A stretch of DNA of 64,000 nucleotides from Mucidula mucida (taxonomy: Eukaryota > Basidiomycota > Agaricomycetes > Agaricales > Physalacriaceae). This document shows, one piece after another, positions 44,661 to 56,876 of this stretch. How positions within the stretch are numbered: the stretch's first letter is position 1; the number at the start of each line of letters is the position of its first letter. The DNA is taken from NCBI GenBank assembly GCA_015501055.1, contig JADNYV010000009.1:372001-436000 (forward strand), written 5' to 3'. The notes beneath the pieces are model-generated. The model was not told where the DNA came from and ran no database searches. It saw nothing but the letters and a program-made list of their open reading frames with translations. Both the position numbers and the translations under genes were made by a program.

Positions 44661-45445
44661 ATGTCGCGAGGAGGGCGCGGTTTCGGTCGCGGACGCGGCG
44701 GGTTTGGCGCCAGTAGCATGCCGCCCATGGGTCTGACCCACGCCGATATCCAGGCGCTGTCAAGGGACGCTACAGAATTTTATCCTGTATGTTCTCAACG
44801 CGTTCATTATCTGCTAATCCTGACTGATATGTAGCCTATGCGTCCACCAGTAATGTCCGCATTGACCGAGGATGAGCGTAAAATATGTCAATATCAAATC
44901 GGATTCGCTCAACGACTGCGACAATCACAGTACTATGTTGTAGAGTCAGTCAAGTCAACAAGTCCGTCAATCTGTATCGCATTTCGGTGGAACTAACTGT
45001 GACTCAGAGATCGAGCGATACGTCGACAAATACAATGTATCCGTGTCTGACAGACCCAAGCTCAAACGCAAACAACTACACGAACCGTTCTTTCCAAAGG
45101 ATATTTTTGAAGACTACTTTAATCCGAAACGAAAAAAAGGTTCGATAACTATCTTGTTTCTACTACCATTCCTAACGTTCTGCAGTGGCCAAGAAAAAAG
45201 TCGTTGCTACCCGCGGTCTCGATCTATCTGATTTAGAGGAAGACTCTGAAAAGTCTGGCGACGAAGCCTCTGTCGGTGAATCAGCCCAAGGATCAGACTA
45301 CGATGTTGATGAAGAATACGACAATGACTACGCTGGGAATTACTTTGACAATGGCGAAGGAGATGACAATGACGACCTCGGTGAAGGAGGAGAAGACGGT
45401 GGGGGTGGTGGCGGCGGCGGCAAGTGTCCTCTTCCTGCACGGTAA
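44661..45445 (+). CDS. RNA polymerase III subunit RPC31 (C31/RPC7)
   Basis: Subunit of the Pol III heterotrimer needed for initiation. The start MSRGGRGFGRGRGGFGAS is the Gly/Arg-rich N-terminus typical of RPC31. Exon 2 reads MSALTEDERKICQYQIGFAQ, RLRQSQYYVVE, then EIERYVDKYNVSVSDRPKLK, FFPKDIFEDYFNPKRKK. The last exon is strongly acidic: LDLSDLEEDSEKSGDE, then DYAGNYFDNGEGDDNDD and a Gly tract, as in the C31 acidic tail (NYFDNGEDD). The junction between VVE and EIERYV (about 44951-45008) cannot be joined in frame with a standard donor/acceptor, so an indel or unusual site may exist. The stop follows a Gly-rich segment and KCPLPAR. Confidence 0.85.
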
Positions 45446-46980
45446 CAATCAACTCACACGCCTTACAGACTGGGACTAATAGAACAACACCAACTGTATC
45501 TGTATCGCATATCATTGTATCCTTGTGAACAAGTTGACGCTGAATTCGGGACTTGGTATAAGTTGAGCTTTCCATCGTTGTGCTCACCCTGCCCTCAGTT
45601 CGCGTTTAATGTAAACCCCGCCTCAACAGGTGTATTCGAGCTGTTCTAGTAGATTGCACAGGGTCTAGGTGCGCGTCATTATGGAGAAAGAACTGAGGTT
45701 ACGATGTCTCGTCAAGGCGTTTGTTTAGTTTCGCGACTCGTCTCTAGAGTCAATGCAGCTTCGCTATGGCGGAGAGTTTCTTCTTGTATGCACAGTGCGA
45801 AACTCAAACACCGAAGCGATGCATAACTCTGCCGTGCTCTTTACAGTTCCCCCAAGGAGACTATAAGACTTTAGTACGTTCGATACGCTGACTCATTGTT
45901 TAAGCAAGCTCCAAAACCATCCGATTTTAGATCTTCTCTACTCAAGCTCAGCTTTTACGAAGACAGCCATTTGAGCCGCGCGCTTTCTTGCTGTGGAGCC
46001 CACAAAGAAGATGAAATCTATAAAATGGGGGGTCTTGCGCGCCGAGAGAGTCCATTACCATTTGAACAAATTCGACACCTTCGCGCTGTCAAGGCCTCCG
46101 AAGCTTGTTATGAAGAACGCTTGCTCCACTTTGCTCAGCTCTAGGCGCTCATCATTCATTATGACTGATCGTAGTTTCTAGGATTCTTATGGCTTTGGTG
46201 TACCTAGTTACTCTGCAATATGTCTCCAAGAGACAACTTTCCAGCCCAGTCAAGACCTCATTATCCATTCTGGCTGGTAGCGACACAAGCGAGTGCTAGG
46301 GCAATACTTTGATAAGGTGCTCCATGTTCAAACAAAGAATCGAACCCGACTCCATCGCGCTGAGGCTTACGAAGGCCGTCGTAAATGACGCTCCACGCTG
46401 TTCAGTTCTAGGCGCTCCGGCCACAACATCAAACTCCGGGGCAGCAGCGAACGTGGACTGCATTTGAGGGTACCTAAAGAGGTAAAACGTTGCACCAATA
46501 GAAAGATGAACGCCCAACAGATTTCTGATAACTCAGCGCCGCCCGGGTATCAAGACGAGAGCGGGAGTATGTCCAGAGTGCGACGGGTAGTCATAAAGTG
46601 GTCAAGTCCCAGAATCATCACGCCGACTACCGGCACTAGAATCGACTAGTCGCGGGACAGTTTCACTCAATCAGTCGGATCGACGGAGACGTTGGGATAC
46701 GTATGGACCAAACCGGATTTCACGGACGAGGAGGGGGCACCCGGAAAACTCAATCAGCTATCCCACACACGATAGTCAAAGTGACAACGTTCCGGATTGA
46801 AAGGTACAGTGGTCAACCAAAACTCAATTATTCTGTCCCAAACTAAATCTTCACTATGTAGGGAGCCCAAAAGGTCAAACTCGAAACAACAAAGTCTATC
46901 TAACTGTTCGCCGCGAGTACTACCCGAATCATCAATTCAAAAACATTACAGCATAAATCGCGTTCCACCCCAGTGCCAAA
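45446..46980. other. gene-poor stretch
   Basis: Short frames only (up to ~80 codons, for example around 45896-46144 and 46296-46517). No domain, signal peptide or consistent splicing was seen. Confidence 0.5.
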
Positions 46981-47506
46981 TTAGAACTTGCGAACCCATC
47001 CACTACTCTTGGTAATAAAGTTGAGGTGCCCATCTCCGTGCTGATCCTGGCCACCCGCATTGGTGTTCATACTCATGTCGATCACGTCGGAGAACGCGGA
47101 GCAGGTGTACTGGGCGGCCTTGCCGTCGGGGAGGGCAATTCCCTTTGCCACCGTTAGTGTCCAAGGCTAATACCGCGGTTATCCCTCTCACCTTGCCAGA
47201 GTTGTCTAGGTAGACGTTGACGGCTTTGCAGTCGCAGATCTTGATGCAAAACTCGACACAGTCTGTGGTGGGGAGGGAGGGGGGTGAGTACGCGCGTTGT
47301 GAATGCTATGGGAGACGCGACGGACCGGTGATGGGCGAGAAGGGATCGACCAAGGTGAAGGTCATGTACGACGCGGCCTGCGTCGCGGTGGTCTGGTTGT
47401 CGAACACCTTGGAGAAGAATGGGACGCGCGCTTCGAGGTCTGCGACCGGGGAGGCAGCGACCAAGGCGGCGCTAGCAGCGAGGACAAGGGTGATGAAGGA
47501 ACGCAT
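46981..47506 (-). CDS. small secreted cysteine-containing protein
   Basis: Signal peptide MRSFITLVLAASAALVAASP, followed by VADLEARVPFF. The mature part reads TTATQAASYMTFTLVDPFSP, then after an intron DCVEFCIKICDCKAVNVYLD, where closely spaced cysteines could form disulfides, then across another intron GIALPDGKAAQYTCSAFSDV, DMSMNTNAGGQDQHGDGHLN and FITKSSGWVRKF at the stop. About 130 residues. It belongs to a type of conserved secreted protein seen in many agarics. Function is unknown; effector-like, adhesion or enzyme-inhibitor roles are only guesses. Strong A/G-rich upstream tract. Confidence 0.8.
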
Positions 47507-48646
47507 TTTTCAAGAAGACTCGTCGAAAGGAAGTAAGTAAGTAGGAGTGCTTGATTTGCTGAGTCTTCTCCAGCAGAACCTGAACACCTTTTATACGAGT
47601 CGAGGCACACACACACAGACCCAACGTCAATCAGCAGGAACCATGATCTTTTTTGTCATCTAGCGCGCCCGGGACACAACCTTCTCTGGCGCATGCCCCT
47701 GCGGAGACACCGGAACGTAGAGAAAAAGGTAGCGCCGAATCGCGCGCGCCACTAAATTGGGGGGGAAGGGAAGTGAATGTATCAAGGGGGTGGGTTGTTC
47801 CTGCTTCTGCTTCTGGATTATGAAAGGGAATCGCGATTTGCAGGCGAGGGATAGCTAGCAGGAACGAGGCCTGATACGAGGGTCACATCGGGCTGTCTTA
47901 CGCCAACGAGCAAAACGTGTGTGTACCTCGCGTCGACGCGTCCAGGAATACCTAGACGGTACGAGAACGAATGCGGAAATAACAGCCTCGGGCGAGAGCG
48001 ATACCTTTGTGCGTGTCTCCTCGTTATTCACTTCTGTGTGAACGCCGGATTAATTGTTCTGCCGTCGATGTAGAACTGCACAGGCTTTGTACGCAAACGA
48101 CAGATTACATTTGACTGCTGTGGCAAGTGTAGCAGATCATTATTCACAGCGCAAGAATCGGAACTTTGTTCCCTCGTGATAGCATCATAAGCATGTTGCC
48201 GGCTTGGACCGCTACCACTGTCAGTCCCAAGATCTTCGGAGGCTAGGAAAATGACAGGAAATCTCATACAAGCCGGCTACTACAATTTTAGCAGTGGGTC
48301 GTTCATCACAAGTTCATCAAGCGACACGGAAGCTCTGCCAAGCTCATCCCGCCATAAGGAATTCGAATTCATCGCCTCAGAAGGGCACCCCGGTAATCCA
48401 CCTGAAGATCCGAGCTACCTGTCATCCCGCAAAAGTCGACTCGCAGACCATAAGAAATGGAACCAACGCGAACAAATTCAGTGTTTGCCCAAACAGTGTT
48501 ATGTTGAACCTATTGTAAATGATATACACTCTAAAGGTCTAGTCGTATGCGTAGGGTAATAGATGAAGATGGTATAGAATACATGCATAGTGTGAGTAAT
48601 ACAACAATGAAGTCCGTATCTTCGTGGCGTCATGTCAAGTCCTACG
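47507..48646. other. intergenic, weak ORF only
   Basis: Contains the secreted-protein promoter and CA-repeat-like ACACACACACAGAC at about 47607-47620. A 102-codon plus-strand frame (48251-48559, GYYNFSSGSFITSSSSD) is Ser-rich but has no start context or homology I recognise. Confidence 0.4.
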
Positions 48647-49466
48647 TTAAGGGTATTGTAAAATGAACTTCTTCATTTGCTTTTCCCACGAGCAGTACCT
48701 CAAGTCCCCATGCTTCTGATCCTTCTCATCGCCGTCATCGTTGCTCTTATCGGGCCCATTGCATGCTTCCCCCAGCATGATAGGTAGACGGTCAATGCAA
48801 CGCTGAAGATAATGCTCCGCGTCCACAGATCGGCTGTGCTGTTTGAGGAATCCAGCAGTGGAAACAGAGCGTTCAGAGGAGATAGGATAGAAGGAGGAGC
48901 GGGCGAATCGAAAGGAACGAGCACGAGAGCGCGGCGGAGAGGCAGCTTCAACGCGTTGTAGGGCTTGTTGGTGAGGTTCCGAGGAGGAATCCGAGAACGA
49001 CTCTGTTATGTTGCGCGTGGAACCATAGACGATAGATCTGAGTTTGGAGTAGAAATGACACATAGAGCCAGGCGTGCCGCAGACGACAGGGCAGTCAGGA
49101 TTTGGGCAGCCTTCAGGTTCAACGCCGTGACGCTGGCACTTGCCGTGAAAGTAGCCAGGAAAGATGTCCTTTTCAAACATTTTAGGCGCGTCACTTTTGA
49201 AAGCTGTATAGAATGGTTCGAAGTAGTCGAGATCTTTTGAGGAAGGGAGACCGGTGTAGGATACGAATTGAGCTTCCTGAGACGACGGATCAGACAACAG
49301 ATCAAGAGCGAGAACAGAAAGCGCATACACTAGCTTTGAGAACTCTTTCAACCACAGGTGCCATCCGCCTGACGAACTCGTCGGTCGTTCCAGTGATGCA
49401 TTCGCCTTCGCATGCAAGCGCGATGACCGGCAAGGCGAGCAAGAAGCAAAAGATAGAAATTTGCAT
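48647..49466 (-). CDS. secreted conserved protein of unknown function
   Basis: Signal peptide MQISIFCFLLALPVIALACE. The mature N-terminus is GECITGTTDEFVRRMAPVVE; an intron follows at about 49335, then DYFEPFYTAFKSDAPKMFEK and CQRHGVEPEGCPNPDCPVVC with many cysteines, GTPGSMCHFYSKLRSIVYGS, TRNITESF (N-glycosylation site), a Ser/Arg-rich linker and a C-terminal RCIDRLPIMLGEAC and CSWEKQMKKFILQYP. The pattern (Cys-rich middle, CHFYSKLRSIVYG block and a WE..MK end) suggests a secreted globular protein conserved in mushrooms. I cannot assign a function. Confidence 0.75.
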
Positions 49467-49701
49467 GACGAATACTCAAGGCGGGCAATGAGATGGTGGT
49501 CGTTCGGGTTCAAGAACGAAAAGCACTTTACGCCACATATATATGGCCGCAGCCAAACAATCGAACAAACAAACACGACGCGACGCGTTCACACATGCCA
49601 AGTTCAGATCGCTGGATTATTTTATTTGATTGCCCATTAGAGAAAACACAACTTTAACTGCACTGATCCCGAAATCCACAAGCCCACGAACCCAAATTTA
49701 T

Positions 49702-50775
49702 TTACAGGAGATCCACCAAACCCTCGGCGATGTATGAGGTGTTGCAGTACCAGTACTCAACAGTGGTCTGTCGGTCAGTGTCAGTAAAGGTAGGCAGGAA
49801 GAGCGATAGGACTTACTTGGAGATAAACAGTGCCATCCTCGATGACGACCTCGTTGTACGTCTTCTTGGTCTTCGGTACCACCCTCAGCACAAACGCCTT
49901 GGACGTGAACACCTCCTGCAGACCCTCCTGGAGCATGTCGTCGTCCTTGAAGCCCTGCCTCTCAAGCTGGTATTTGAGACCATCCTTGAAATAGGCAAGT
50001 GTCGCCGGGCCAAGCTGGGAGTGCCAGTCGGTATTCTTTTGGCTCGACAACATCTTGTAGTTCTCCTCAAAGTTGGGGTCAAGCTTGACGTCAGGGATGC
50101 CAACGAGTGTGGCGATCTCCTCAGTCAATTCCTCGACTTCTTCCTCCCAAGCTGAGTCGACGCTGTTTTTGGCGACGATGGAAAGGCCCTCGCGGGGAAC
50201 AGACTGCACCGCCTTGAGAAGGTACTCGCCGAGACTGCTGGTGTTGCACCCAAGGCTGTCGTGCTTGAAGAGAATACGGAAAACTCCATCCGTGATCTCG
50301 GCGTCGATGTAGGCACCCTTATCGCCAAGGGTGTTGACACCGAGGCTGAGCTCAGCCTGAGGAACAGCGTCGTTGAAGTACTGCTTGCCATCATCACCGT
50401 ACTTCTCAAGGTAGTAGGTAAGAGCGGAGATGAAGCCCTCGGTGTAGCTGTAAGATTGATCGGTTAGCATACCAAGTCGCTTACAACCGAGAAAAACTAA
50501 CCTCTTCAGTGTGTATCCAGCCTCCGACCTTGAGTCTGGGGCATTGTATGCCCAGATAGCGGGAACATCGTAGTTGATTTTGAACGCTGGTACACTGAGG
50601 AGCTTAGCGATTTGCTCTTCAAATTCCGCCTTCTTGGATTCGAAGTCGTCGCGCACTGAAGATAATGAGCCTGAAAGCGTCAACGATGGGAAGGATGGGA
50701 CGTACCACTCTTCCTCACTGCAAGGGGAAGCTTCTCAATAGCGGGCTTGGGAGTGAAAGCAGGAGTTTTGGCCAT
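49702..50775 (-). CDS. conserved fungal protein of unknown function
   Basis: The start is MAKTPAFTPKPAIEKLPLAV. Three canonical introns were read: about 50673-50706 after AVRKS, about 50454-50503 inside TLKR/YTEGF, and about 49768-49816 before TTVEYWYCNTSYIAEGLVDL. The protein is soluble, about 310 residues, without signal peptide or helices. Landmark segments are FESKKAEFEEQIAKLLSVPA, YDVPAIWAYNAPDSRSEAGY, GVFRILFKHDSLGCNTSSLG, WEEEVEELTEEIATLVGIPD and TYNEVVIEDGTVYLQ. Two similar halves may exist (FEEQIAKLLSVPAFKINYD resembles LTEEIATLVGIPDVKLDPN), suggesting an internal duplication. The frame is clean. No enzyme motif was recognised. Confidence 0.75.
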
Positions 50776-51477
50776 GGCTGGAGTTTAAAGACGACGGAGT
50801 GACAAAGGTAAGAGACGATGGAGTGATACTTCATGCCTCTGGAGATGCCACCGTTATATAGTTCCGAGGAGTCGTTCAATGAACGTTCCTAAGTCCAGAG
50901 CCCCTGTGGTATCGATCAGGCCCGAGACACGATGTCAGGAGGACATAGAGATTGGACCAAGAATAGGAAGAATAGCAGGGAGAGTGAAAGAAAAACCCCT
51001 CTTGCGCGCGGAAAACATTAATCAAGTCGCGCCTGTAAGTGTACGATGCGTATCTGACAGATCTTCTCTGTACATTGTCGTGGTTGTCAAGGAGCATGCA
51101 CACGGACGTGTCCGGCACGTGCTGCATCAACTTCAAGCCCTCACCCGCGACAAGATCGTTATCCTTCCTGTCCAATCCCGCTGAACGTGTAAGCGGAATT
51201 AAAGCAGTAAAAGGAGATAAAATCAGCGCTCCCTGTTAGCGCCCTCCTGTCTAAGTCTGTCAATGTCCCACTGAATGCTTGAGGTACGGCGCGGCTCCTT
51301 GACGAAAGAGAAATCGCGCTATTCACGTCGATCTGTCCTTTCAATTGAACATACTGCTGTCCATTTCCGGGACGATGCCATTGACGGATTACTTGGTATC
51401 CCCTGCCGCAAGGGACTCTTGGTTTTGATCAAGTACCTGCTTACCCTCCCAGTTCACGAGCCAGACTCTCCTCAACA
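50776..51477. promoter_or_regulatory. divergent intergenic region
   Basis: 700 bp between two divergent genes. A GTTATATAG element lies about 75 bp upstream of the minus-strand ATG (around 50850). Short frames inside look like noise. Confidence 0.45.
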
Positions 51478-52445
51478 ATGGCTTCCGACATGTACGTGGC
51501 CTTCTGCCCTCCATGGCTCTTGCTAATACACACTCAGTCCTCTCAAGATACGCGTCGACATACGCGACCTCTGGGATTCACCAAACTCCTCCATTCACAA
51601 ACCGATCGAGGAGCTCACCAAGACGCTCGGCCACAAAATAACCCCCATCGCTCAATGGCCTTCCTTGTGGATAGAGCTCGGCAGCCGCTTCCCCGACAAG
51701 ACGGTATTCGTGCCCACCATCATCAGCACCACGATCGTCTGGTACGAGCGCCTTCTGGCACGTCTCGACGCCGAGGAGGAATGGGCGGAAGAACTCTTGA
51801 CAGCCCTAGCTGAAGTCGGTACCGGCGGCCTCGATTTACGCGTCGAACCCGCCCCTGCCAAAGCCAACCGTCCAAGCACGACCTGGGATAAGAAGGTTCA
51901 GGTTTTCCGCCTGCGCATCCCAAACACCGACCCCATGTCACAATCCCGTATTGCTGCATTCCTGGAAAAGGATTTCGAGGGTCTATTCACCCCAGGAGGC
52001 GCCGTCGATGATGATGTGGATTGGGCGGATGTTCCGCCAGCCGCTTCGGCTGCGCCTGCTGAGGTCTCTCGGGCTCCTCCTCCGCTGCAGCGCGGTCCGC
52101 AGACAGCAGAATCGTCTGTGCCTGCTGCTCCGGAGCGTCTTCCAGTTCTTGGTGCTCTAGCGCGCCCTTCAGACTTGTTTCCTGCAAGCCCGCCGTATAT
52201 TCTGACGGTGACGTTGACGGGGCGGGAAGGCATGATTGTACAGTGCTCCCATGAACCGAGCTTGGAACTCATGAACGAGTATCTCAAGAAGTGGGGTAAA
52301 CGAATCCCAATGACAGCATGCGGGTGTGTATCTTGGAACTTTCTATAGATGGCAAGACACTGATTCCTTTACAGCGTCCAATTTTCAAGCTTACGATGGT
52401 CGAGTCGGATTTCTGTATCGGCTTGATGGATTCGTTGTACATTGA
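51478..52445 (+). CDS. conserved fungal protein of unknown function
   Basis: The ATG (MASD) is joined across a 46-nt GTACGT..CTCAG intron to IPLKIRVDIRDLWDSPNSSI. Then come HKPIEELTKTLGHKITPIAQ, WPSLWIELGSRFPDKTVFVP, WDKKVQVFRLRIPNTDPMSQ and FEGLFTPGGAVDDDVDWADV. A Pro/Ala-rich low-complexity linker leads to LPVLGALARPSDLFPASPPY, LTVTLTGREGMIVQCSHEPS and LELMNEYLKKWGKR. A last small exon (FQAYDGRVGFLYRLDGFVVH) is likely, but its donor is ambiguous. Cytosolic, about 280 residues, no known catalytic motif. Structure prediction would be more informative than motif reading here. Confidence 0.7.
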
Positions 52446-55221
52446 GCCTAATATGTCCTATCACAGGAGCGTGAACCCGACCATTATACTTTCCTTATTG
52501 AAGGTGTTTTGGGGTACAAGATGGTATACACGACGAGTTCGTACTGGATGTACAGGTGCACTACGTTGTTAAAGAAGTGAATGTAAAATTGTACAGATAC
52601 AGTTTCTAAATGTCGTCTACGCATACTGAAATGAACGCTAGGCTTCTTGGATGATCGATGTTCTTGTCCATGATGATGTCCTTGCTTGGTGCACGTCCTG
52701 TCACACCTTACGGGCTATGAACACGACCTGCAGCTGACTGTAGCTGACTGATCTTCACAGTCTTAGAAGAACAGAGCGAGAAGAGCTCGGGAAAGTGTTA
52801 GAAGCTGTTCGAGGCCACGATACTACCGGAAGCCGCCGTCCAGTATTGAGGCGCCCACGTTTCTGGCCGCAGATAAATTGTCATTCTTCCTCATCATCAA
52901 TCTTCTGTCAAAGCGCTGTTAGACTATGAGAACAGACGGCCGTGGCTTTTCTTGCGCATGAGACATTTAGGATCAAAATAACTTGACTGATTCGAAGCTC
53001 CAATCAAACGAACTGATGTATGGTCTCAATCACAGAAGGACTTACAATCCAGTCCTTCAATATTTATTTAGTTCATTCGAAGAAGGGATCGAAAGCTTGA
53101 ATGGCATCGGTAGCTTACACTGGTATGATCTAGACTTTCAATAATCAGCAGTCCACTTAGCGCTGCAGAGAAGCATTTTTGTATTGCAGGCTATCAGCTA
53201 GGCAACACCGTGCACCGGTCGAGGGTCACCAATATCTTGTGCCGCGCCTCGTCCTACAGTATATATAATTACGCGGAAACGACACTACTTCTGAACCGGG
53301 AGTTTTCAAAAAGGTTTCAAGCATCAATTGAGGAGGCTGATCCCTTCGGCACTCCTCAAAAGCCGTTGAACGCATGGGAAGGAATTAGGCGGTGCAGTAT
53401 GATGACACTAGTCAGTACTCACGAGCATGGCAGCGTATTGCCATTGTACAGCTAGATCATATCGGATCTATGCCTACTGACAGAGCGCTCCTTTTGCGGC
53501 CCACCACGAATCCGGTCAGAAGATGATAGGACAGTCTCAACTCCAGCGAGCTACACCTTGTAGGGTGGCTCACGCTGAGCCATCTATCTCCTCCGATTCA
53601 CGCCTCAAAGCACCAGTAAGACTGCTTGATAGGTCTAGAGGCGTCAGCACAAACAATCTAGATATCGGAAAGGACAAATCATATCCATGTAAGATAATTG
53701 TTGCGGCGTCCAAAGTAAGGTCCCGTGCTTTTGATAGAGCCCTTGAACACGATCCGGCGAAAGAGGCACGGAGGCAAGCCAGGAAGGCGTGAGCACCCGT
53801 GCAAGAAACTCCGCGCGAGTCTTGCGGCATAATCTCGCGGCCAAATGCTTATTCTTTAGATGAAAGCCTCCAGTGCCTGAAGTATAGGAGCAATGGCATG
53901 CTCCGAGATAGAGAAAGACTTTCTTGCGGCTTGTGTGGATACTATCAAGCACACGCACGACGCTTAAGACATCCAGTGCCGCTTCAGAAGGCAATCGCGC
54001 GAAGTGTGGGATTGGAAAGTGGTTATCACGTGCTCAGAATAATACTCTTTTTCGCGACGAAGGACAACACTTTAGGCCAGGGCACTTTCAGGAAATCCTA
54101 TTGCAAGAATTTTCTTGATGAGATTCTAGCGATCGTCCCCATAAAATGTCGTACGTTTGAATTGTCCTTTCAAGTATCTCTATTCTTCATCGATCCGAGA
54201 TCATGGCTGCTATGAAACGGATATTGTTGCAACTTTCAAGCGTGTGCCACAGCAGATTCGGTCACGGTTTCCTTGTTCATTTAGGGCAAATGACGTGAGT
54301 GGTCTTCGAATGTGGTAAGTGCGATTACCATTCCTTCCCTTCGTACCAGCTGTAGCCCGAGCGACTCTGTCTCATTCATATCTATGCCTTCAAAGCGTAA
54401 AAGCATTCCCGTTAGACTGGATTCTACACTCAGTGGCGCTATCAAGCAAAGGCAAAGACCGGCGCGCCAAGTGGATGGTATACACCTACAAAATTGAGAA
54501 TTCTTACGAGCTGCGGGAACACTTGGCGCTTGCGGAAATGCAAAACGTAACGTTTCCTTAATGTTTTCCCTACTACCCCAGAACGAGTGCTAGAAACGAT
54601 ATTTTTGTAGGTTCGAATCGAAGATATGATTCATTACCGTCTTTCTGCGTTGGCATTTCCCGTCTCCGGTGTTCCCCCCATCTAACCTAAAGTTGACGCC
54701 ACATCGGTTAATCACGGCTTAGCTCGTCGACACGGGGAGGTACTAGCGGGGTACGCTCCTGTTATTAGTTCTGAATCGGATATCAGTTTCGACGCACAAG
54801 TATCGCCGCTCTGAACAGTCAGTTTATCGTGTTATTGGTGCCCTCGATCTGATTTTCGCTCGAGGACACGCATGTACTGTGCGGAAATGGAGCGTGGCCT
54901 CGCGCTCAGGATAGTTTTACCAATCATCCATAAGTAATGAACTTATTGGCTAGGTATCCTTTGCAGCAATGCTGTTTGCGCCACCTGCGCATACACTTTA
55001 GATTGTCATATATTCCACATTCCTATCTACGACCTGTTATACTCGAAATGATGCCGTTTCCGAGAAGTTCATGGCAAAATTACGTGAGCTCGCCGTAGAC
55101 CTGGCAGTTGCTTGCTTGACTGGGTGTGGCGGCAGTCTCTCACGGCTGCGCTGGTGTTCGACTCCGCTTCACTAATAGGTAAAACGTTGGTAAAACGGTT
55201 CAAACGTCCATGTGTACCTAG
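52446..55221. other. gene-poor stretch, 2.8 kb
   Basis: No supported gene. Frames such as 53523-53792 (ASKVRSRAFDRALEHDPAKE) and 54319-54561 (KDRRAKWMVYTYKIENSYEL) look partly protein-like, but I could not link them or name a family. They could be old gene or transposon debris. Confidence 0.45.
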
Positions 55222-56549
55222 TTGAGTCATTCACTCGTTCGAGTCATGGAACGCGATTCAAGTACTGATCCATGGGAATATCTAAGCTCATCAATTTTCC
55301 ATGAGGGTCTTCAAACGATTTCTATCAACGGTGACTTGGAAGGCCCGACACCATCGACCATTAGCGTCGACAACGCTACCACGGGGTTCTTGTTGACCGG
55401 TGTTCATGCGGGTGTGAGAAAGGCGGAAGGCGTGCTCGATCTTGGCTTGGCATCATCCTCTCAACGTCATCGCGACCAACGTCGGCCGCTGCTTGCTTTA
55501 CGCGAAATCCATTCAAGGCTGCCCCCGTCGTCGTCTCGCAGGACGTTCTCGAAAGGAGCGGCGGCAGAGCTCGGGCTGTCGTTATCAACAGCGGCTGCGC
55601 GAATGCACGCACTGGACAACAAGGCCTTGACGATGTATGGGCGATGGCAAAGGCGACGAACTCGCTTTTGCCAGCACCGTCAAGTCAAGATGAGACGCCG
55701 GTCATGTCGACAGGCGTCATTGGCCGGACTCTATCCATATCACAGGTGCTGGCCGCCATCCGCTCTCGAGTCTCAACATAACGACCAGCCCACGCGATCC
55801 CTAGATTCGGGCCTTCCTCAGCGACAACAGGCCAGCTTCACGCGACGCTGCTGGGATGCATCATGACGGACGCCGCCGTCTCACCGCAGAGTCTTACAAA
55901 TGCTCTGACTTATGCCGTTGACCGCAGCTTCAATTCGATCAGTGTCGACGGCAATATGTCCACCAACGATACTATCCTGCTCCTTGCAAATGGGGCTGCC
56001 GCTAGCAATGGCAGCGGCAACTATGCCGATGAGATTGACGAGCACAGGGATCCAGATGCGTACAGCCAATTCAAGGAGGAGCTTACCGCGTTCGCGGTGG
56101 ATCTCGCGAAACTCGTTGCACGGGACGGCGAGGGCGCGACCAAGTTCATCACCGTAAATGTCAAGAACGCCGCTACTTACCAGGATGCGGCGGCATAGTA
56201 TAGCGTCTCAAATTTCTACATCTCCTTTTGTCAAGACCGCGTTGTATGGCGAGGACGCCAACTGGGGGCGGATACTCGCTGCGCAGGCTCGGTTTCTTTG
56301 ACCGTTCCTCTCGATCATCCCATAACGGTCAACGTGTCATTGATCCCATCTGACGGTTCTTCCGCGCTTCCTGTCCTTGTAAACGGAGTACCAGAGGCTC
56401 TGAACGAGGAGCGGGCGAGGGAGATTCTCCGCCTGGAGGACTCTGAAGTATGTGTCGACCTCGGCGCGCTTGGTACCGAAGAAGCCACGTACTGGACTTG
56501 CGATTTCAGTTATGACTATGTCAGAATAAATGGGGATTCTCGTTCATAG
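55222..56549 (+). pseudogene. argJ: argJ (mitochondrial glutamate N-acetyltransferase/ornithine acetyltransferase) pseudogene
   Basis: ArgJ segments occur in order but in several frames: [100 protein letters not shown], containing the self-cleavage/nucleophile Thr of [62 protein letters not shown] at the end. Frame changes occur near 55455, 55840, 56195 and 56295. The ~70-residue block that should precede GQLHATLLG, including the KGAGMI substrate loop, is missing, with a TAG at the junction (about 55800). The enzyme normally recycles acetyl groups in arginine synthesis; this copy cannot do so. A functional copy should exist elsewhere. Confidence 0.85.
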
Positions 56550-56876
56550 TACGTCTCATTACTGATTTTTCTCCGTGATCTGACATCCCGCAACGATGAT
56601 AGATCTGTCAAGTTGCGGGAAAATATCAACATCTTTACAGCCTCTATCTATATCACCATTGTGATTCGCCTGAAATACCCTCATATGCATTCCCAGCGTT
56701 TCAGAGCTCGCCAACATTGACTTTCAATAACGCAATAGAAGAACTTGTTTTCAGACACAGCGGACAGCTCACCTCGGTCTTTCGCGATGTGCGTCCAGAA
56801 CTTCCTGTCTGATACAGCGGCTGTGAGCGTACGACGTGTTTGCTATATAATTTATCGATGTTGGTCTTACCTCACA

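Noticed and set aside
43560..44741. Long minus-strand frames (145-239 codons) over the Yra1/ALY locus.
   Set aside because: They run through introns and out of frame with the RRM; shadows.
45390..45425. Gly-codon repeat as a microsatellite expansion.
   Set aside because: Acidic/Gly-rich tails are normal for RPC31.
53523..53792. 89-codon plus frame as a gene.
   Set aside because: No start context, splice partners or domain; an antisense frame of similar length overlaps it.
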